Notes: generated from the letters alone by a model not told the origin. Positions 1-8,593 are shown, numbered from the stretch's first letter. The stretch: 64,000 nucleotides of DNA from Actinomycetes bacterium (GCA_021803345.1 JAJZLS010000068.1:38876-102875); one strand, 5' to 3'. Numbers and translations are program-made.

Positions 1-2
1 GA

Positions 3-149
3 GTGGTGGCCGAATCGATGGTCGCGATTACTCTTGCCAATGAGTCTCTGAGGAAGTTTGGCGGAGATTCGGTAGCTGAATTTACCCGAAATGCGCAGGA
101 ATATGCGTTGCATTTGAACGAGAACCCTTCTGCGGCAAAGGGGATCTAA
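3..149 (+). CDS. aroC: Chorismate synthase, C-terminal end (partial)
   Basis: Only the last 48 codons are present; the gene begins before the window. The readable end starts [20 protein letters not shown], which matches the C-terminal helix region of chorismate synthase, the enzyme that makes chorismate from EPSP using reduced FMN. It is followed after four bases by the shikimate kinase reading frame and then aroB, the usual aroC-aroK-aroB order of actinobacteria, which supports the call. The active-site part lies outside the window and cannot be checked. Confidence 0.88.
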   Translation: MVAESMVAITLANESLRKFGGDSVAEFTRNAQEYALHLNENPSAAKGI

Positions 150-153
150 GTCT

Positions 154-662
154 TTGAAGTTATCTGCCGCCGAGCTTGATCGCCATATTTGTTTGACAGG
201 TATGCCAGGTGCTGGTAAATCATGGGTAGGTGAGGAGCTGGCACTTCAGCTAGGGGTACCCTGGGTGGATCTTGATCTGGAAATTGAATTGCATCAGAGT
301 AAGTCGATTTCTGAAATATTTACCCATTATGGCGAGGACTATTTTAGGATCATTGAGACCGAGCTGTTGGAAGACTTTTTGAGCTCTAAAGTCATATCGG
401 TGATATCTCTTGGTGGTGGAACTGTAGTAAGTGAAAGTAACTGCGGAAGAGTAAAAGAAAGTGCCTGGACGGTCTATCTTCGGGCGGTTACTCGAGGCCC
501 CTGCTTCGTGGGGATCTTCGGCTCCGCATCGAGGAGCTGGTTCGAGAACGCGACCCGATGTACTCCTCTTTAGCCGACATAGTTCTGGATATGGATTCAA
601 TTGATGCCGTAGAGGCATCTACGCGAGTTATCGAAATGCTTGGCAAGTTAGTTAGAGTATGA
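154..662 (+). pseudogene. aroK: Shikimate kinase with internal deletion and frameshift
   Basis: Starting at TTG 154 the frame encodes a typical shikimate kinase N-terminus: P-loop GMPGAGKS, the shikimate-binding segment DLDLEIE, and the GGG motif in SLGGGTVV. After VYLRAVT (about position 492) the frame runs into unrelated residues and stops at 573. The rest of the enzyme is intact in another frame from 495 to the TGA at 660-662: the lid motif RPLLRGDLRLRIEELV and then RERDPMYSSLADIV. Between VYL and RPLL only about four residues remain where family members have about sixteen. So roughly 34 bases seem to be missing, a number not divisible by three. As read, the product would lose the lid arginine and the C-terminal helix. 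The flanking genes are intact. A real mutation and an assembly error are both possible. Confidence 0.8.
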
Positions 663-690
663 AATAAAGTTTGCATATGAGAGGCTTTTG

Positions 691-1731
691 ATGTCCAGAT
701 TTAACCAGAAAATTGTTGTCAATTTGGGTGACCGAAGTTACCCGGTTTATGTTGGCGAACAGCTGGTTCGAGATTTGGCTCAACACATACCTTCAGACGT
801 TGGCAAAGTAGCGATAGTGACTCAGGAATCGGTGGGAATCCTGCCCGAGCTGGAAATTCCTTCAGCAGTTGTGTATATGGGGTCTGGTGAACATGCAAAG
901 TCGTTGGATACCATCGCCATGCTTTGCAGCAGATTTGCTTCCATGGGCATGAACCGTCGGGATATGGTGGTTGCAATTGGTGGTGGAGTGGTAAGTGATA
1001 CCGCAGGATTTGCAGCTGCCAGCTTTCACCGGGGGATTCGTTACGGCACTGTCGCTACCACGCTACTAAGTCAGGTAGATGCAGCTATAGGCGGCAAAAC
1101 TGGTGTAAACCTTCCAGAAGGTAAAAACCTGGTGGGCGCTTTTTGGCAACCCAGTTTTGTGATCTGCGATATTTCGTCACTTGATTCTCTGCCTCAACGG
1201 GAGTATCTGTGTGGCCTGGGGGAGATGGCTAAGTACGCATTTTTAGGAGCTGAAGGGCTTGAGAAACTGCCGCTCGTAGAGCAGGTTGCCATGTGCGTTA
1301 ACATCAAGGCCCAATTTGTAGAAGACGATGAGCGTGAAGGAGATAAGAGGGCACTTCTTAACTATGGCCATACATTAGCCCATGCCATAGAGGCACTTGG
1401 TTTTGAGGATTCCCGGCTCGATTTCAGGCACGGGGAGGCGGTGGCGATAGGGTTAATATTCGCTGCCAAGTTGGCCCATCGGATGGGAAGGATCAGCTCC
1501 CAGCGAGTTTTGGATCACTATAGAGTGGTCGAATCTTATGGCTTACCAAGTAGGCTTCCGGTAAAAGTGGAGCCCGATTTAGTCATCGGGGTAATGTCTA
1601 AGGACAAGAAGTCATTTGGAACGCTGACGTTTGTGCTCGATTCTCCATCTGGGGTTGAAGTGGTTCGGGACATTGACGTTGACCTCGTCCGCGAGGTGCT
1701 GGTGGAATTTATGGATGGACTGTCGGGTTAG
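691..1731 (+). CDS. aroB: 3-dehydroquinate synthase
   Basis: 346 residues. It converts DAHP to 3-dehydroquinate, the second step of the shikimate pathway, using NAD and a divalent metal in the cytoplasm. Visible signatures are the NAD-binding AIGGGVVSDTAGFAA, the GGKTGVN and KNLVGAFWQP segments, and the metal ligands Glu in GLGEMAKYAFL, His in NYGHTLAHAIEAL and His in FRHGEAVAIGL. A GAGAGG ribosome site six bases before ATG 691 favours this start over the adjacent TTG at 688. It lies in line with aroC and aroK. The usual following gene aroQ is absent; an unknown membrane protein comes next. Confidence 0.97.
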   Translation: MSRFNQKIVVNLGDRSYPVYVGEQLVRDLAQHIPSDVGKVAIVTQESVGILPELEIPSAVVYMGSGEHAKSLDTIAMLCSRFASMGMNRRDMVVAIGGGVVSDTAGFAAASFHRGIRYGTVATTLLSQVDAAIGGKTGVNLPEGKNLVGAFWQPSFVICDISSLDSLPQREYLCGLGEMAKYAFLGAEGLEKLPLVEQVAMCVNIKAQFVEDDEREGDKRALLNYGHTLAHAIEALGFEDSRLDFRHGEAVAIGLIFAAKLAHRMGRISSQRVLDHYRVVESYGLPSRLPVKVEPDLVIGVMSKDKKSFGTLTFVLDSPSGVEVVRDIDVDLVREVLVEFMDGLSG

Positions 1732-1887
1732 TTGCAAATCCTATTGAACCTTAGGGACCTTCTGGTTTAGTTGGTAAGCCTGCAACGATTTGTGACGCTG
1801 GTGACTGCATTATTGTGGTTGCATTTCAAATATGTTGGTGTCTTTAGACAAATAAAGTTTTGGTTTTAGATGCGAGAATGGGATTAG

Positions 1888-2526
1888 ATGCTAAGTAGTT
1901 CATCGGTAAATAGTGAAACTTTACGGCCTTGGTATAAGCGTACGAAAATCGTACTTCCAGTTGCACTGCTTTTAATAGCGGTGATTATTGTGTCTGATCT
2001 TGGGCGGCCAGCTAATGCTGCTACCAAAAAAGGAGACTTCACCACGTTTGTCAACACTGTACAGACCGATATGTTGTCATGTAATGCCAGCGTGTCTGAT
2101 TCCATGACGGTACTCAATGACATTGAAACGGGGAAATCCAAGGACCTGGTAACTGCCAAGAGGATTGTTAGTCAGGCTCAGCCGAATTGTTCCGTAGCAG
2201 TTAATAGTGATCTTTTAAATATGTCAACTCAGACTGTTCCTACCACTTTGACTCAATACAATCTTGGACGAGTTTTGCGTGACATGGACACCTGGGCATA
2301 CCCAAATGCGGTACAGCTTATTGCGGATGTTCAGACGGCATTGAACTCGGGACTTACGCCTGCTCTGAGCCACGATATGAAAGCCAAGGCCAGAGCTATG
2401 GGGATTGCTCAAAGCAGTGCCCAGAAAGTTATTGATTCGACTGCCAAGAGCCTCTCGATGCCGGCTCCACAGCTGAAATTGGATGGACTCAATTCGCTTC
2501 CCAAGTTTATTACCGGCGCAAACTAG
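1888..2526 (+). CDS. Membrane-anchored protein of unknown function
   Basis: 212 residues, not recognised. A short basic N-terminus (RPWYKRTK) is followed by one hydrophobic segment at about residues 20-38 (IVLPVALLLIAVIIVSDLG), consistent with a signal anchor or an uncleaved signal peptide. The rest is polar, with two cysteines at about residues 71 and 97 that could form a disulfide outside the cell. The C-terminal half is alanine/serine rich and probably helical. GGGA four bases before ATG 1888 supports the start. It converges on nusB with a gap of only nine bases. No enzyme motif is visible. Confidence 0.6.
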   Translation: MLSSSSVNSETLRPWYKRTKIVLPVALLLIAVIIVSDLGRPANAATKKGDFTTFVNTVQTDMLSCNASVSDSMTVLNDIETGKSKDLVTAKRIVSQAQPNCSVAVNSDLLNMSTQTVPTTLTQYNLGRVLRDMDTWAYPNAVQLIADVQTALNSGLTPALSHDMKAKARAMGIAQSSAQKVIDSTAKSLSMPAPQLKLDGLNSLPKFITGAN

Positions 2527-2535
2527 GGTCAGTTC

Positions 2536-3015
2536 CTAATTTGCGCGTACTCGTCTGGCAGCTGCAGATAAAAGACCATTGATGAATTTTCCAGATCCAT
2601 CGGTGGAGAAGTTTTGAGCCAGTTCGACCGCTTCTGAGAGGATTACCCCAGTGGGGATTTCCGGGCAAAATAACAGTTCATATAAGGCTTGTTCTGCGAT
2701 TATGCGGTCGATAAGTGGCATTCTTTCAACTTCCCAATCTTTGGAAAGTGAATTAATTTCCATATCCAGCTGCTCTCTTTTGGAACATATCCCCATAAAC
2801 CGTTCCAAAACGAAGTTATCCGGATTTAGGGTCAGTTCACCGAGAAGCTCAGTGGGGCTGCAGGATTTCATTTCCATCTCATACAGTAGAGAAATAACTC
2901 TTTCTCTGCCCTCTCTTCGAGAGGCCAGCGGGACTATCCAGTCTTGGGCACTTTTGATTTCCTGCTGAGGATCTTCAAGTCTTTTTACCTCGTCACCTTT
3001 AGTATGTTCAGGCAC
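2536..3015 (-). CDS. nusB: Transcription antitermination factor NusB
   Basis: 159 residues, slightly longer than the usual 135-150 because of an N-terminal extension. NusB binds boxA RNA with NusE (S10) and helps transcription of rRNA operons. The C-terminal half ([34 protein letters not shown], read in two pieces, then [10 protein letters not shown]) is the conserved NusB fold. The GTG start at 3015 lies inside the end of efp (8-base overlap), so the two are probably translationally coupled. The efp-nusB pairing is common in actinobacteria and Firmicutes, but here the pair is inverted relative to aroB and pyrR. Confidence 0.9.
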   Translation of the reverse strand: MPEHTKGDEVKRLEDPQQEIKSAQDWIVPLASRREGRERVISLLYEMEMKSCSPTELLGELTLNPDNFVLERFMGICSKREQLDMEINSLSKDWEVERMPLIDRIIAEQALYELLFCPEIPTGVILSEAVELAQNFSTDGSGKFINGLLSAAARRVRAN

Positions 3016-3574
3016 GTGTTATGTATTCTCCGGTTCGGGTATCGACTTTAATCTTTTCCCCTGGTTCGATAAACAATGGAACCTGTAATACCAGCCCAGT
3101 TTCTACGGTAGCCGGTTTTCTGGCTCCGGACACTCTGTCACCTTGGACACCTGGCTCTGTTTCGGAAACTGTAAGTTCGACAGCGGCTGGCAGTTCAACG
3201 CTAACTACTTCGTTTTCATATTGGGAAATGGTTGCCGAGTCTCCTTCCTTTAGGAAGTTTGCAGAAGATCCAAGCGCATTTTGAGAGATCTGCAATTGTT
3301 CGTAGGAGGTATTGTCCATGAACACATACTCGGAACCGTCTCGGTAGAGAAACTGCATCTCCCGTTTTTCAATTATCGCCTGGTCGAGTTTTTCATCTGC
3401 CCTGTAGGTTCGCTCAAGGACAGCACCAGTTCTCATATTTTTGAGTTTGGTTCTGACGAACGCGCCACCTTTACCGGGTTTCACATGTTGAAATTCGACA
3501 ACAGTAAAAAGTCCGTCAGGCAGATCCAGCGTCATACCGTTCTTCAAGTCGTTAGTGGAGGTGGAAATAGCCAT
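3008..3574 (-). CDS. efp: Translation elongation factor P
   Basis: 188 residues, the normal length. EF-P enters the ribosomal E site and relieves stalling at proline stretches. The N-terminal KOW-like domain carries the loop [16 protein letters not shown], where the tip residue is often modified; two OB-fold domains follow, ending in [16 protein letters not shown]. It overlaps nusB downstream and is preceded, in the same direction, by an Xaa-Pro peptidase. That grouping is the usual pepQ-efp-nusB cluster. Confidence 0.96.
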   Translation of the reverse strand: MAISTSTNDLKNGMTLDLPDGLFTVVEFQHVKPGKGGAFVRTKLKNMRTGAVLERTYRADEKLDQAIIEKREMQFLYRDGSEYVFMDNTSYEQLQISQNALGSSANFLKEGDSATISQYENEVVSVELPAAVELTVSETEPGVQGDRVSGARKPATVETGLVLQVPLFIEPGEKIKVDTRTGEYITRA

Positions 3575-3687
3575 ATTGCCCTTCTAAAACTGAGATAATT
3601 ACAACTTTTGCGGATCAGGATATCATTCTACCGACTTCGGGCTTGCTCGGGTGGACTAGCACCTTGTTTGCTCTATCGGATTGAATT

Positions 3688-4788
3688 TTATGCGAGATAA
3701 GGTGACTTGGCTATCTGTGTCAGCTGTTCAAAGGAGTCCTGATTGATTGCCAGTGTATCTTCTATTCGAATTCCGAATTTTCCTTCCAGGTATACACCGG
3801 GTTCCACGGTGATGACATCGCCCTGTTCGAGCGGAATAGAATTTCCAGAGGAAACCCATGGTAATTCGTGTATTTCAAGACCTACTCCGTGACCGGTTCC
3901 ATGGGTGAATAACTCGAGCATCCCGTAGGAGTCCAGAGTCTCCCGGCAAGTTTTGTCAATTCGGGAAATTTCCACTTCCTTGGCTGCGGCCTGACACCCC
4001 AGATGCTGCGCTTCGGAAACGGCATTGTATGCCCTATCAAATTCTGCGGGAGCTTGGCTTGCAAGATAGTAAGTTCTTGTGCAATCGGAGTGATATCCCT
4101 CCACTGTTGCACCAAAATCAATTACCACCACCTCGCCTTCCCGGATGGTTTTCAGAGTTGGCCTAGCGTGGGGCATAGCAGAGTTTTCACCCGATGCGAC
4201 AATGGTCTCGAACGACGGACCTTCCGCTCCCAGCTTTCTCATGTTGTAATCTAGTTCAGCTGCAAATTCTACTTCGGTAGGTGAATGAAGAAGTTGAGGA
4301 AGGGTTTCTATTAAGGCTTTGTCAGCGATGCGACTGGCCTTGCGAATCAGTTCAATTTCATCACTATCTTTGATCCTCCGCAAGGTCTCAATCCCTACTT
4401 CCGATTCGAGAGGCCGATTGCCAAGGCTGTCAGTCCATTTATTGAATTGAGCAACCGTCGTGGTGTAGGGGTCGATCATTGTTTTAGTGCTACTTCCGAT
4501 GAATTTCACAGCCGATTCGATTTGACGTTCGGGCGAGCCAATGAAAATATCTAGAAACTGTTGGCACTCTTTCGTCTCACGGGCAGACTGTTCTTGATAG
4601 CGTCCGTCTGTAAGAAGCAGAGCTGGAACTGCCGAGTTGTGTCGATTGGAGCTGACTATCAGCAGTCCAGCTGATCCGGTGAATCCGGTCAAATAACGTA
4701 TATTTGTCAGATTTGACACTATCAGGATCTCGCCGGAGGATTCATCCAGCATAGATCTCAATTGAGAAATTCTGGAGCTGTGGTTCAT
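3688..4788 (-). CDS. Xaa-Pro peptidase (M24 family)
   Basis: 366 residues from ATG 4788. It is a cytoplasmic metallopeptidase of the creatinase/aminopeptidase P type, expected to split X-Pro bonds. Metal ligands are visible: Asp in VVIDFGATVEG, Asp in HSDCTRTYYL, His in HGTGHGVGLEIHE, Glu in TVEPGVYLEG and Glu in FGIRIEDT. The frame is open upstream to 4896, but those 36 residues lack family similarity, while GGGGA lies seven bases before ATG 4788, so the shorter start is preferred. The aminopeptidase and dipeptidase (PepQ) subtypes cannot be told apart here. It shares a 240-base divergent region with ctaB. Confidence 0.9.
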   Translation of the reverse strand: MNHSSRISQLRSMLDESSGEILIVSNLTNIRYLTGFTGSAGLLIVSSNRHNSAVPALLLTDGRYQEQSARETKECQQFLDIFIGSPERQIESAVKFIGSSTKTMIDPYTTTVAQFNKWTDSLGNRPLESEVGIETLRRIKDSDEIELIRKASRIADKALIETLPQLLHSPTEVEFAAELDYNMRKLGAEGPSFETIVASGENSAMPHARPTLKTIREGEVVVIDFGATVEGYHSDCTRTYYLASQAPAEFDRAYNAVSEAQHLGCQAAAKEVEISRIDKTCRETLDSYGMLELFTHGTGHGVGLEIHELPWVSSGNSIPLEQGDVITVEPGVYLEGKFGIRIEDTLAINQDSFEQLTQIAKSPYLA

Positions 4789-5027
4789 GTTAGATTCCCC
4801 AAAAGTAATAAGCTTGCCGACAGTGACACTAAATGCGTTCGAGTATGATCCTAGCCAAGAGCCTTTCTCGCTGAGTTTCAAAAAGACGGGATCCATACTT
4901 TTTGATGGGATTTTGAGGCCACTGAGCGCCGAACGTTAATTTTATAGTGCAATTTCGGGAGATTTTAGGCGCTTCTTACTTCAGTGTTCGGGTAATGTTG
5001 ATCGATCATCACAAGTGTTAGGGCCAA
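4789..5027. promoter_or_regulatory. Divergent intergenic region, peptidase / ctaB
   Basis: This gap separates the leftward peptidase-efp-nusB block from the rightward ctaB gene, so promoters for both directions must lie here or within the unused 5' extension. A short AT-rich stretch (TTAATTTTATAG, near 4935) is a plausible core element, but no confident -35/-10 pair can be assigned. Confidence 0.3.
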
Positions 5028-5939
5028 ATGAATTTATTTGTAGGAACAGCAAGACAATCAGATAAAGACACAATGCGGGTAATCAAAGGCTACATCGCTC
5101 TGATGAAGCCGCGAATTATTGAGTTGCTTCTTATAACCACGGTACCGGCAATGATCGTGGCCAAACAAGGTATTCCGAATATCGGCTTGATCCTCGTTAC
5201 CCTGATCGGCGGAACACTTTCAGCCGGGGGGGCCAACGCAGTCAACATGTGGGTTGACCGGGACATTGACGCGATTATGAAGAGGACGCAGAAAAGGCCT
5301 CTTGTCACTGGTGAGATTTCTCCAACAGCCGCTCTTGTTTTTGCGATTTCTATTGAGGTGCTGGCATTTGTAGTTCTTGCAGTTTTTGTAAATCTGTTGA
5401 GCGCTATGTTTGCACTGGCTGCTGCTTTGTTTTACATTTTTGTTTACACTTTGTGGCTTAAGAGGTCTTCTACTCAAAATATCGTGATAGGTGGCGCCGC
5501 CGGGGCAGCTCCAGTTTTAGTAGGCTGGGCGGCAGTCACAAATTCGGTATCCTGGACGCCAATAATCATGTTCCTGATTATTTTTCTTTGGACTCCTCCG
5601 CATTTCTGGGCGCTTGCGTTTAGGTATAAGGAGGATTATGCCAGTGCAAATGTGCCGATGCTGCCTTCAGTGGCCACGGCGAAGCGAACAGCTCGCGAGA
5701 TAGTCATTTACACCGTAATTTTGTGGGCATGCACGCTGGTGCTGGCACCGGTTGCTCATCTAGGTATTATTTACACTCTCTCCGCAATAGTTCTCGGAGC
5801 CGGTTTTTTTGGGTACACGGTAGTTCTTTACAGAAACTGTTCACCCAAAGTGGCGATGAGGGTATTTAGCTATTCGATTACCTATTTGACACTTTTATTT
5901 TTGGCTATGGGGATAGATATTCTTGTCAGACACTACTAA
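5028..5939 (+). CDS. ctaB: Protoheme IX farnesyltransferase
   Basis: 303 residues. It is an integral membrane UbiA-family prenyltransferase that turns heme B into heme O, needed for aa3/bo3-type oxidases. The prenyl-diphosphate motif NMWVDRDIDAIMKRTQ is visible at about residues 73-88, along with KRPLVTGEI and the second motif YKEDYASANVPMLP. About eight to nine hydrophobic segments are present. ATG 5028 has a weak AGGG upstream; ATG 5073 (MRVIKGYIALMKPR) is an alternative start. It overlaps the next gene by 17 bases and precedes the oxidase structural genes, which explains its role. No ctaA (heme A synthase) is in the window. Confidence 0.95.
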   Translation: MNLFVGTARQSDKDTMRVIKGYIALMKPRIIELLLITTVPAMIVAKQGIPNIGLILVTLIGGTLSAGGANAVNMWVDRDIDAIMKRTQKRPLVTGEISPTAALVFAISIEVLAFVVLAVFVNLLSAMFALAAALFYIFVYTLWLKRSSTQNIVIGGAAGAAPVLVGWAAVTNSVSWTPIIMFLIIFLWTPPHFWALAFRYKEDYASANVPMLPSVATAKRTAREIVIYTVILWACTLVLAPVAHLGIIYTLSAIVLGAGFFGYTVVLYRNCSPKVAMRVFSYSITYLTLLFLAMGIDILVRHY

Positions 5940-6537
5940 TGACCAATCGACCGGGCAAAGACCAAATCCACGGAGGATCATATATTTCGGTCTGATTGCA
6001 ACGGTTGTAATTCTCGTTATATACGCGGTGGCAGTATCTTTGACTACCAGCAGCGTGTCCTCAGGATCATCGTCTGTCTCAACCAAATACACTGGTGTCC
6101 AGAATGGCGGCCCGTTGGTTGGTAAAGTAGTTCCAGGGTTTTCGTTAACCACAGTGGCTACCGCATCACAAAAGTTGTCTTTGAAAAGCTACATAGGTCA
6201 TCCGCTAGTTCTCAATTTCTTTGCCTCCTGGTGTGTGCCGTGCAAAACTGAGCTTCCTGAATTTGCCAGTCTGTCAAAGATGGATGCGGGTAAAGTCCAG
6301 TTTATTGGGGTGGACGAAAATGATACTAGGGGTCCGGCCCAAGCGCTCCTGAAATCGGCAGGAGTTACCTACCCGACTGGATTTGACGGATCCGGCAGCC
6401 TGGTTCAGCCATTTCATCTCATCGGTCTTCCAACCACTTTGTTTATAAATTCAAAAGGTGTGGTGGTCGACTATATCGCAGGGCAGATTTCGCTGTCTAC
6501 GCTTAAGCAGGGTATTGCCAAGATAGTAAAAAATTGA
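5923..6537 (+). CDS. TlpA/ResA-like membrane-anchored thioredoxin
   Basis: 204 residues. One transmembrane segment at about residues 20-40 is followed by a serine-rich linker and an extracytoplasmic thioredoxin domain with the redox motif NFFASWCVPCKTELPEF and the cis-proline segment GLPTTLFIN. Such proteins reduce cysteines of cytochrome c or of the CuA centre of oxidase subunit II. Its place between ctaB and the oxidase genes fits a role in CuA or heme attachment (inference). The TTG start at 5923 overlaps the end of ctaB; no in-frame ATG exists nearby. Confidence 0.88.
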   Translation: MSDTTNDQSTGQRPNPRRIIYFGLIATVVILVIYAVAVSLTTSSVSSGSSSVSTKYTGVQNGGPLVGKVVPGFSLTTVATASQKLSLKSYIGHPLVLNFFASWCVPCKTELPEFASLSKMDAGKVQFIGVDENDTRGPAQALLKSAGVTYPTGFDGSGSLVQPFHLIGLPTTLFINSKGVVVDYIAGQISLSTLKQGIAKIVKN

Positions 6538-6659
6538 TCGGAAGCGGCAGAGATTCGAATTTGTGGCTGTCAGCCGGTTTATCTAACGCAATCTTTTGGC
6601 ACCGACCGTGGTGGCAAAAAAATCGATTGCATTCTCATGACGGCGGCTCTAACATCTTG

Positions 6660-6683
6660 CTAGAGATGCCAAAAAATCTCTAG
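6660..6683. repeat. Inverted repeat, 8-base arms
   Basis: CTAGAGAT at 6660-6667 and ATCTCTAG at 6676-6683 enclose an eight-base loop. There is no T-run after it on the plus strand, so it is not a typical terminator of the thioredoxin gene. Confidence 0.5.
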
Positions 6684-6708
6684 GTGGCATATTGGGGCTA
6701 TCCAAGAT

Positions 6709-6725
6709 AGATGCATGATGCATCT
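6709..6725. promoter_or_regulatory. Perfect palindrome, operator-like
   Basis: AGATGCAT-G-ATGCATCT is a perfect 8+1+8 palindrome. Its size and symmetry are typical of a site for a dimeric repressor or activator. It lies about 280 bases before the first oxidase-operon gene. No candidate regulator is adjacent. Confidence 0.5.
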
Positions 6726-6771
6726 GAGAGAGATCCTAAAAACCTGGGATCAGGTATTCCAGTTAATGATA

Positions 6772-6939
6772 TCGTAAAAGTGCAGCATTGGTGCTAGTTT
6801 TGTAGATTTTTTGTGGGGGAGTTACAAATTGGTTATTTGTTCAAAAGAAACCGTAAAAAGTCAACCAATTTGCAATTTTATGAACTATGGTATTTTCCAA
6901 GTATTTGCACAGGAAGTTTTTATTTCCTGACTTTTACGA
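6772..6939. repeat. Nested inverted repeats
   Basis: Outer arms TCGTAAAAGT (6772-6781) and ACTTTTACGA (6930-6939) are perfect complements. Inner arms CAAATTGGTT (6825-6834) and AACCAATTTG (6863-6872) are also perfect. A small AGGAA/TTCCT hairpin sits just before the outer right arm. The arrangement could fold as a branched RNA leader or present paired protein sites. Confidence 0.45.
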
Positions 6940-7007
6940 CCAAGCAAGATAGATAGATAACCAAGATAAATAACTAGATAGTTGATTTACTATCGAAGGG
7001 GGTTAAA

Positions 7008-7688
7008 TTGTCGAAAGGAGCACGGGTGGCTGCCGTGTTGGTATCCTTTGCCATCGGGATCAGTTTGATTCTGTTTGGTATTTTTGGATATCTTCGCAGT
7101 AGGCCACCGACAGTTGCGGCGACACCGTCTTCTACTCATCCTGGTTCGGTAAACCTAGTACTTCAAACTGACGGCGCGGTTGGTGTCGGACCGCATCCGA
7201 ATTGGGTTGGATACTGGGCTCAAGACGCCGCTGGAAAATGGAAGCAGACAACGCTCCTCCAGGTACCAGCGCATACCAAAGTGAACGTAACAGTGTATGA
7301 GTACGATTCCGGTGGAGCGCTTCGAAATCCTTTGTGGGGCAAGATCCAGGGGACCACTGGTGGCACCGTCAACATCAACGGGAAAACCGTGTCGTTGGTC
7401 AACCCTAACAAGGGTAATGGAATTGCTCACACGTTTGCCGTCCCGTCATTGGGAATTGTTGTTCCCTTTTATGGCGTTTCAGGAAAAGAAAAGAACTTCT
7501 GTACTACCGGTCCTTGTAATCTGAGCGAAGCTCACGTTACCACCAAGTTCAGTTTTACTACTGGAAATACCGGTACCTTTCGCTGGCAGTGCTTCATTCC
7601 TTGCGGCCTAGGTTACCTCATGGGTAATGGCGGTCCTATGACAACTGTGGGGTATATGGCTGGATTCTTAAAGGTGGTGAATGCCTGA
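7008..7688 (+). CDS. CuA-like cupredoxin, divergent extra subunit II-like protein
   Basis: 226 residues: one N-terminal transmembrane anchor (about residues 8-28), then an extracytoplasmic beta-barrel domain. The segment GIAHTFAVPSLGIVVPF matches the first CuA loop of oxidase subunit II (ViHsFxvPxlGi), and QCFIPCGLGYLM matches the second loop C-x3-C-G. The second CuA histidine is replaced by tyrosine, and the bridging glutamate position is proline. An extra C-x4-C pair lies at CTTGPC. The TTG start at 7008 has GGGGG upstream. It overlaps the true subunit II gene by one base. It may carry an altered copper centre or act as an electron-transfer or assembly partner; the exact function is unknown. 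Confidence 0.7.
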   Translation: MSKGARVAAVLVSFAIGISLILFGIFGYLRSRPPTVAATPSSTHPGSVNLVLQTDGAVGVGPHPNWVGYWAQDAAGKWKQTTLLQVPAHTKVNVTVYEYDSGGALRNPLWGKIQGTTGGTVNINGKTVSLVNPNKGNGIAHTFAVPSLGIVVPFYGVSGKEKNFCTTGPCNLSEAHVTTKFSFTTGNTGTFRWQCFIPCGLGYLMGNGGPMTTVGYMAGFLKVVNA

Positions 7689-8593
7689 TGGCCGGTGTAT
7701 CTCCAAAGATATCAGGTGATACTCGAAAGCACGGAACCAGGATTTTTATAATCTGGCTAGTGGCTTCGATAATTGGATCATCGCTGATCTATTTTGTTCT
7801 TGGGCCTCATCTTCCTCCTGGTACAATGACAAACCAGGCAAGAGGTCAGCAGTTTGACATCAAGGTTCTTTCGACAGTTGCAACTCCTGTTTTGCTTTTC
7901 GTCTGGATCTACATGGGATACGCCACGATCACGTGGCGGCTCAAGAAGGGTGAAAGCTGGGCTGACGGCGATGGAATGTACCTTAAGGGAAACCGCAAGG
8001 TACAGGGCTGGTGGTATTTCATCACATCAGCTACAGTTCTTTCTCTGGCGGTTTTTGGCACCTACGAACTTATTGCACCAGCGGGCGCAGGTGGTGGAGA
8101 GGGACCAAGTCCAATTTGGAAGCCAGCTTCGCACCACATGCTCCAGGTTCAGGTCATTGCTCAGCAGTGGAGATTTACCTATCGTTTCCCGCAGTATGGG
8201 GGCATGGAGACCACTTCACTGGAGCTTCCGAATAACACTCAGATTCAGTTCAATGTGACTTCTCTTGATGTTATTCATGATTTCTGGGCTTATCAGCTTG
8301 GTGTTAAGGCAGACGCTAACCCGGATGTCAACAACGTCGCTTATGCAAAGCCGGATCAACTCGGCAGGTTTACAGTTCGTTGTGACGAGCTTTGTGGTGT
8401 ATGGCACGGTGCTATGTACAACTACGGCACTGTGGTTACACCGTCTCAGTTCAATACCTGGGCTACCAATTTGGAGAAGCAGAATGCTGCTGTGACCAAG
8501 TTGCTTCCCAAGTATGCAACGACTTACACTCCTTCTTACACCGGCGCAGGTGGCGGCTATTACCCACCTGGTGATCCGAATGGAAACTTGTAA
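7688..8593 (+). CDS. ctaC: Cytochrome c oxidase subunit II
   Basis: 301 residues. It receives electrons and passes them to subunit I through a dinuclear CuA centre. All CuA ligands are visible: His in DVIHDFWAYQLGV, then RCDELCGVWHGAM with both Cys, the Glu carbonyl position, His and Met. Three hydrophobic segments (about residues 18-38, 58-80 and 107-128) precede the CuA domain, one more than the usual two. A GlyTyrPro-rich tail ends the protein. No heme c motif (CxxCH) is present, so it is not a caa3 fusion. ATG 7688 overlaps the stop of the preceding cupredoxin gene, suggesting coupled expression. Confidence 0.94.
   Translation: MAGVSPKISGDTRKHGTRIFIIWLVASIIGSSLIYFVLGPHLPPGTMTNQARGQQFDIKVLSTVATPVLLFVWIYMGYATITWRLKKGESWADGDGMYLKGNRKVQGWWYFITSATVLSLAVFGTYELIAPAGAGGGEGPSPIWKPASHHMLQVQVIAQQWRFTYRFPQYGGMETTSLELPNNTQIQFNVTSLDVIHDFWAYQLGVKADANPDVNNVAYAKPDQLGRFTVRCDELCGVWHGAMYNYGTVVTPSQFNTWATNLEKQNAAVTKLLPKYATTYTPSYTGAGGGYYPPGDPNGNL

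Larger units (their letters stand above)
6538..7007. other. Structured leader before the oxidase operon
   Basis: 470 bases without a convincing gene. It holds several inverted repeats: arms CTAGAGAT/ATCTCTAG at 6660-6683, a perfect 17-base palindrome at 6709-6725, an outer pair TCGTAAAAGT (6772-6781) / ACTTTTACGA (6930-6939), and within it CAAATTGGTT (6825-6834) / AACCAATTTG (6863-6872). A third copy of the motif, CGTAAAAAGT, lies near 6852. The last 60 bases carry GATA-type short repeats, then GGGGG just before the TTG start at 7008. It probably contains the oxidase promoter and regulatory sites, but which elements act as DNA and which as RNA cannot be decided here. Confidence 0.55.

Noticed and set aside
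4789-4896. 36-residue N-terminal extension of the Xaa-Pro peptidase
   Set aside because: No family similarity, and a better ribosome site precedes ATG 4788.
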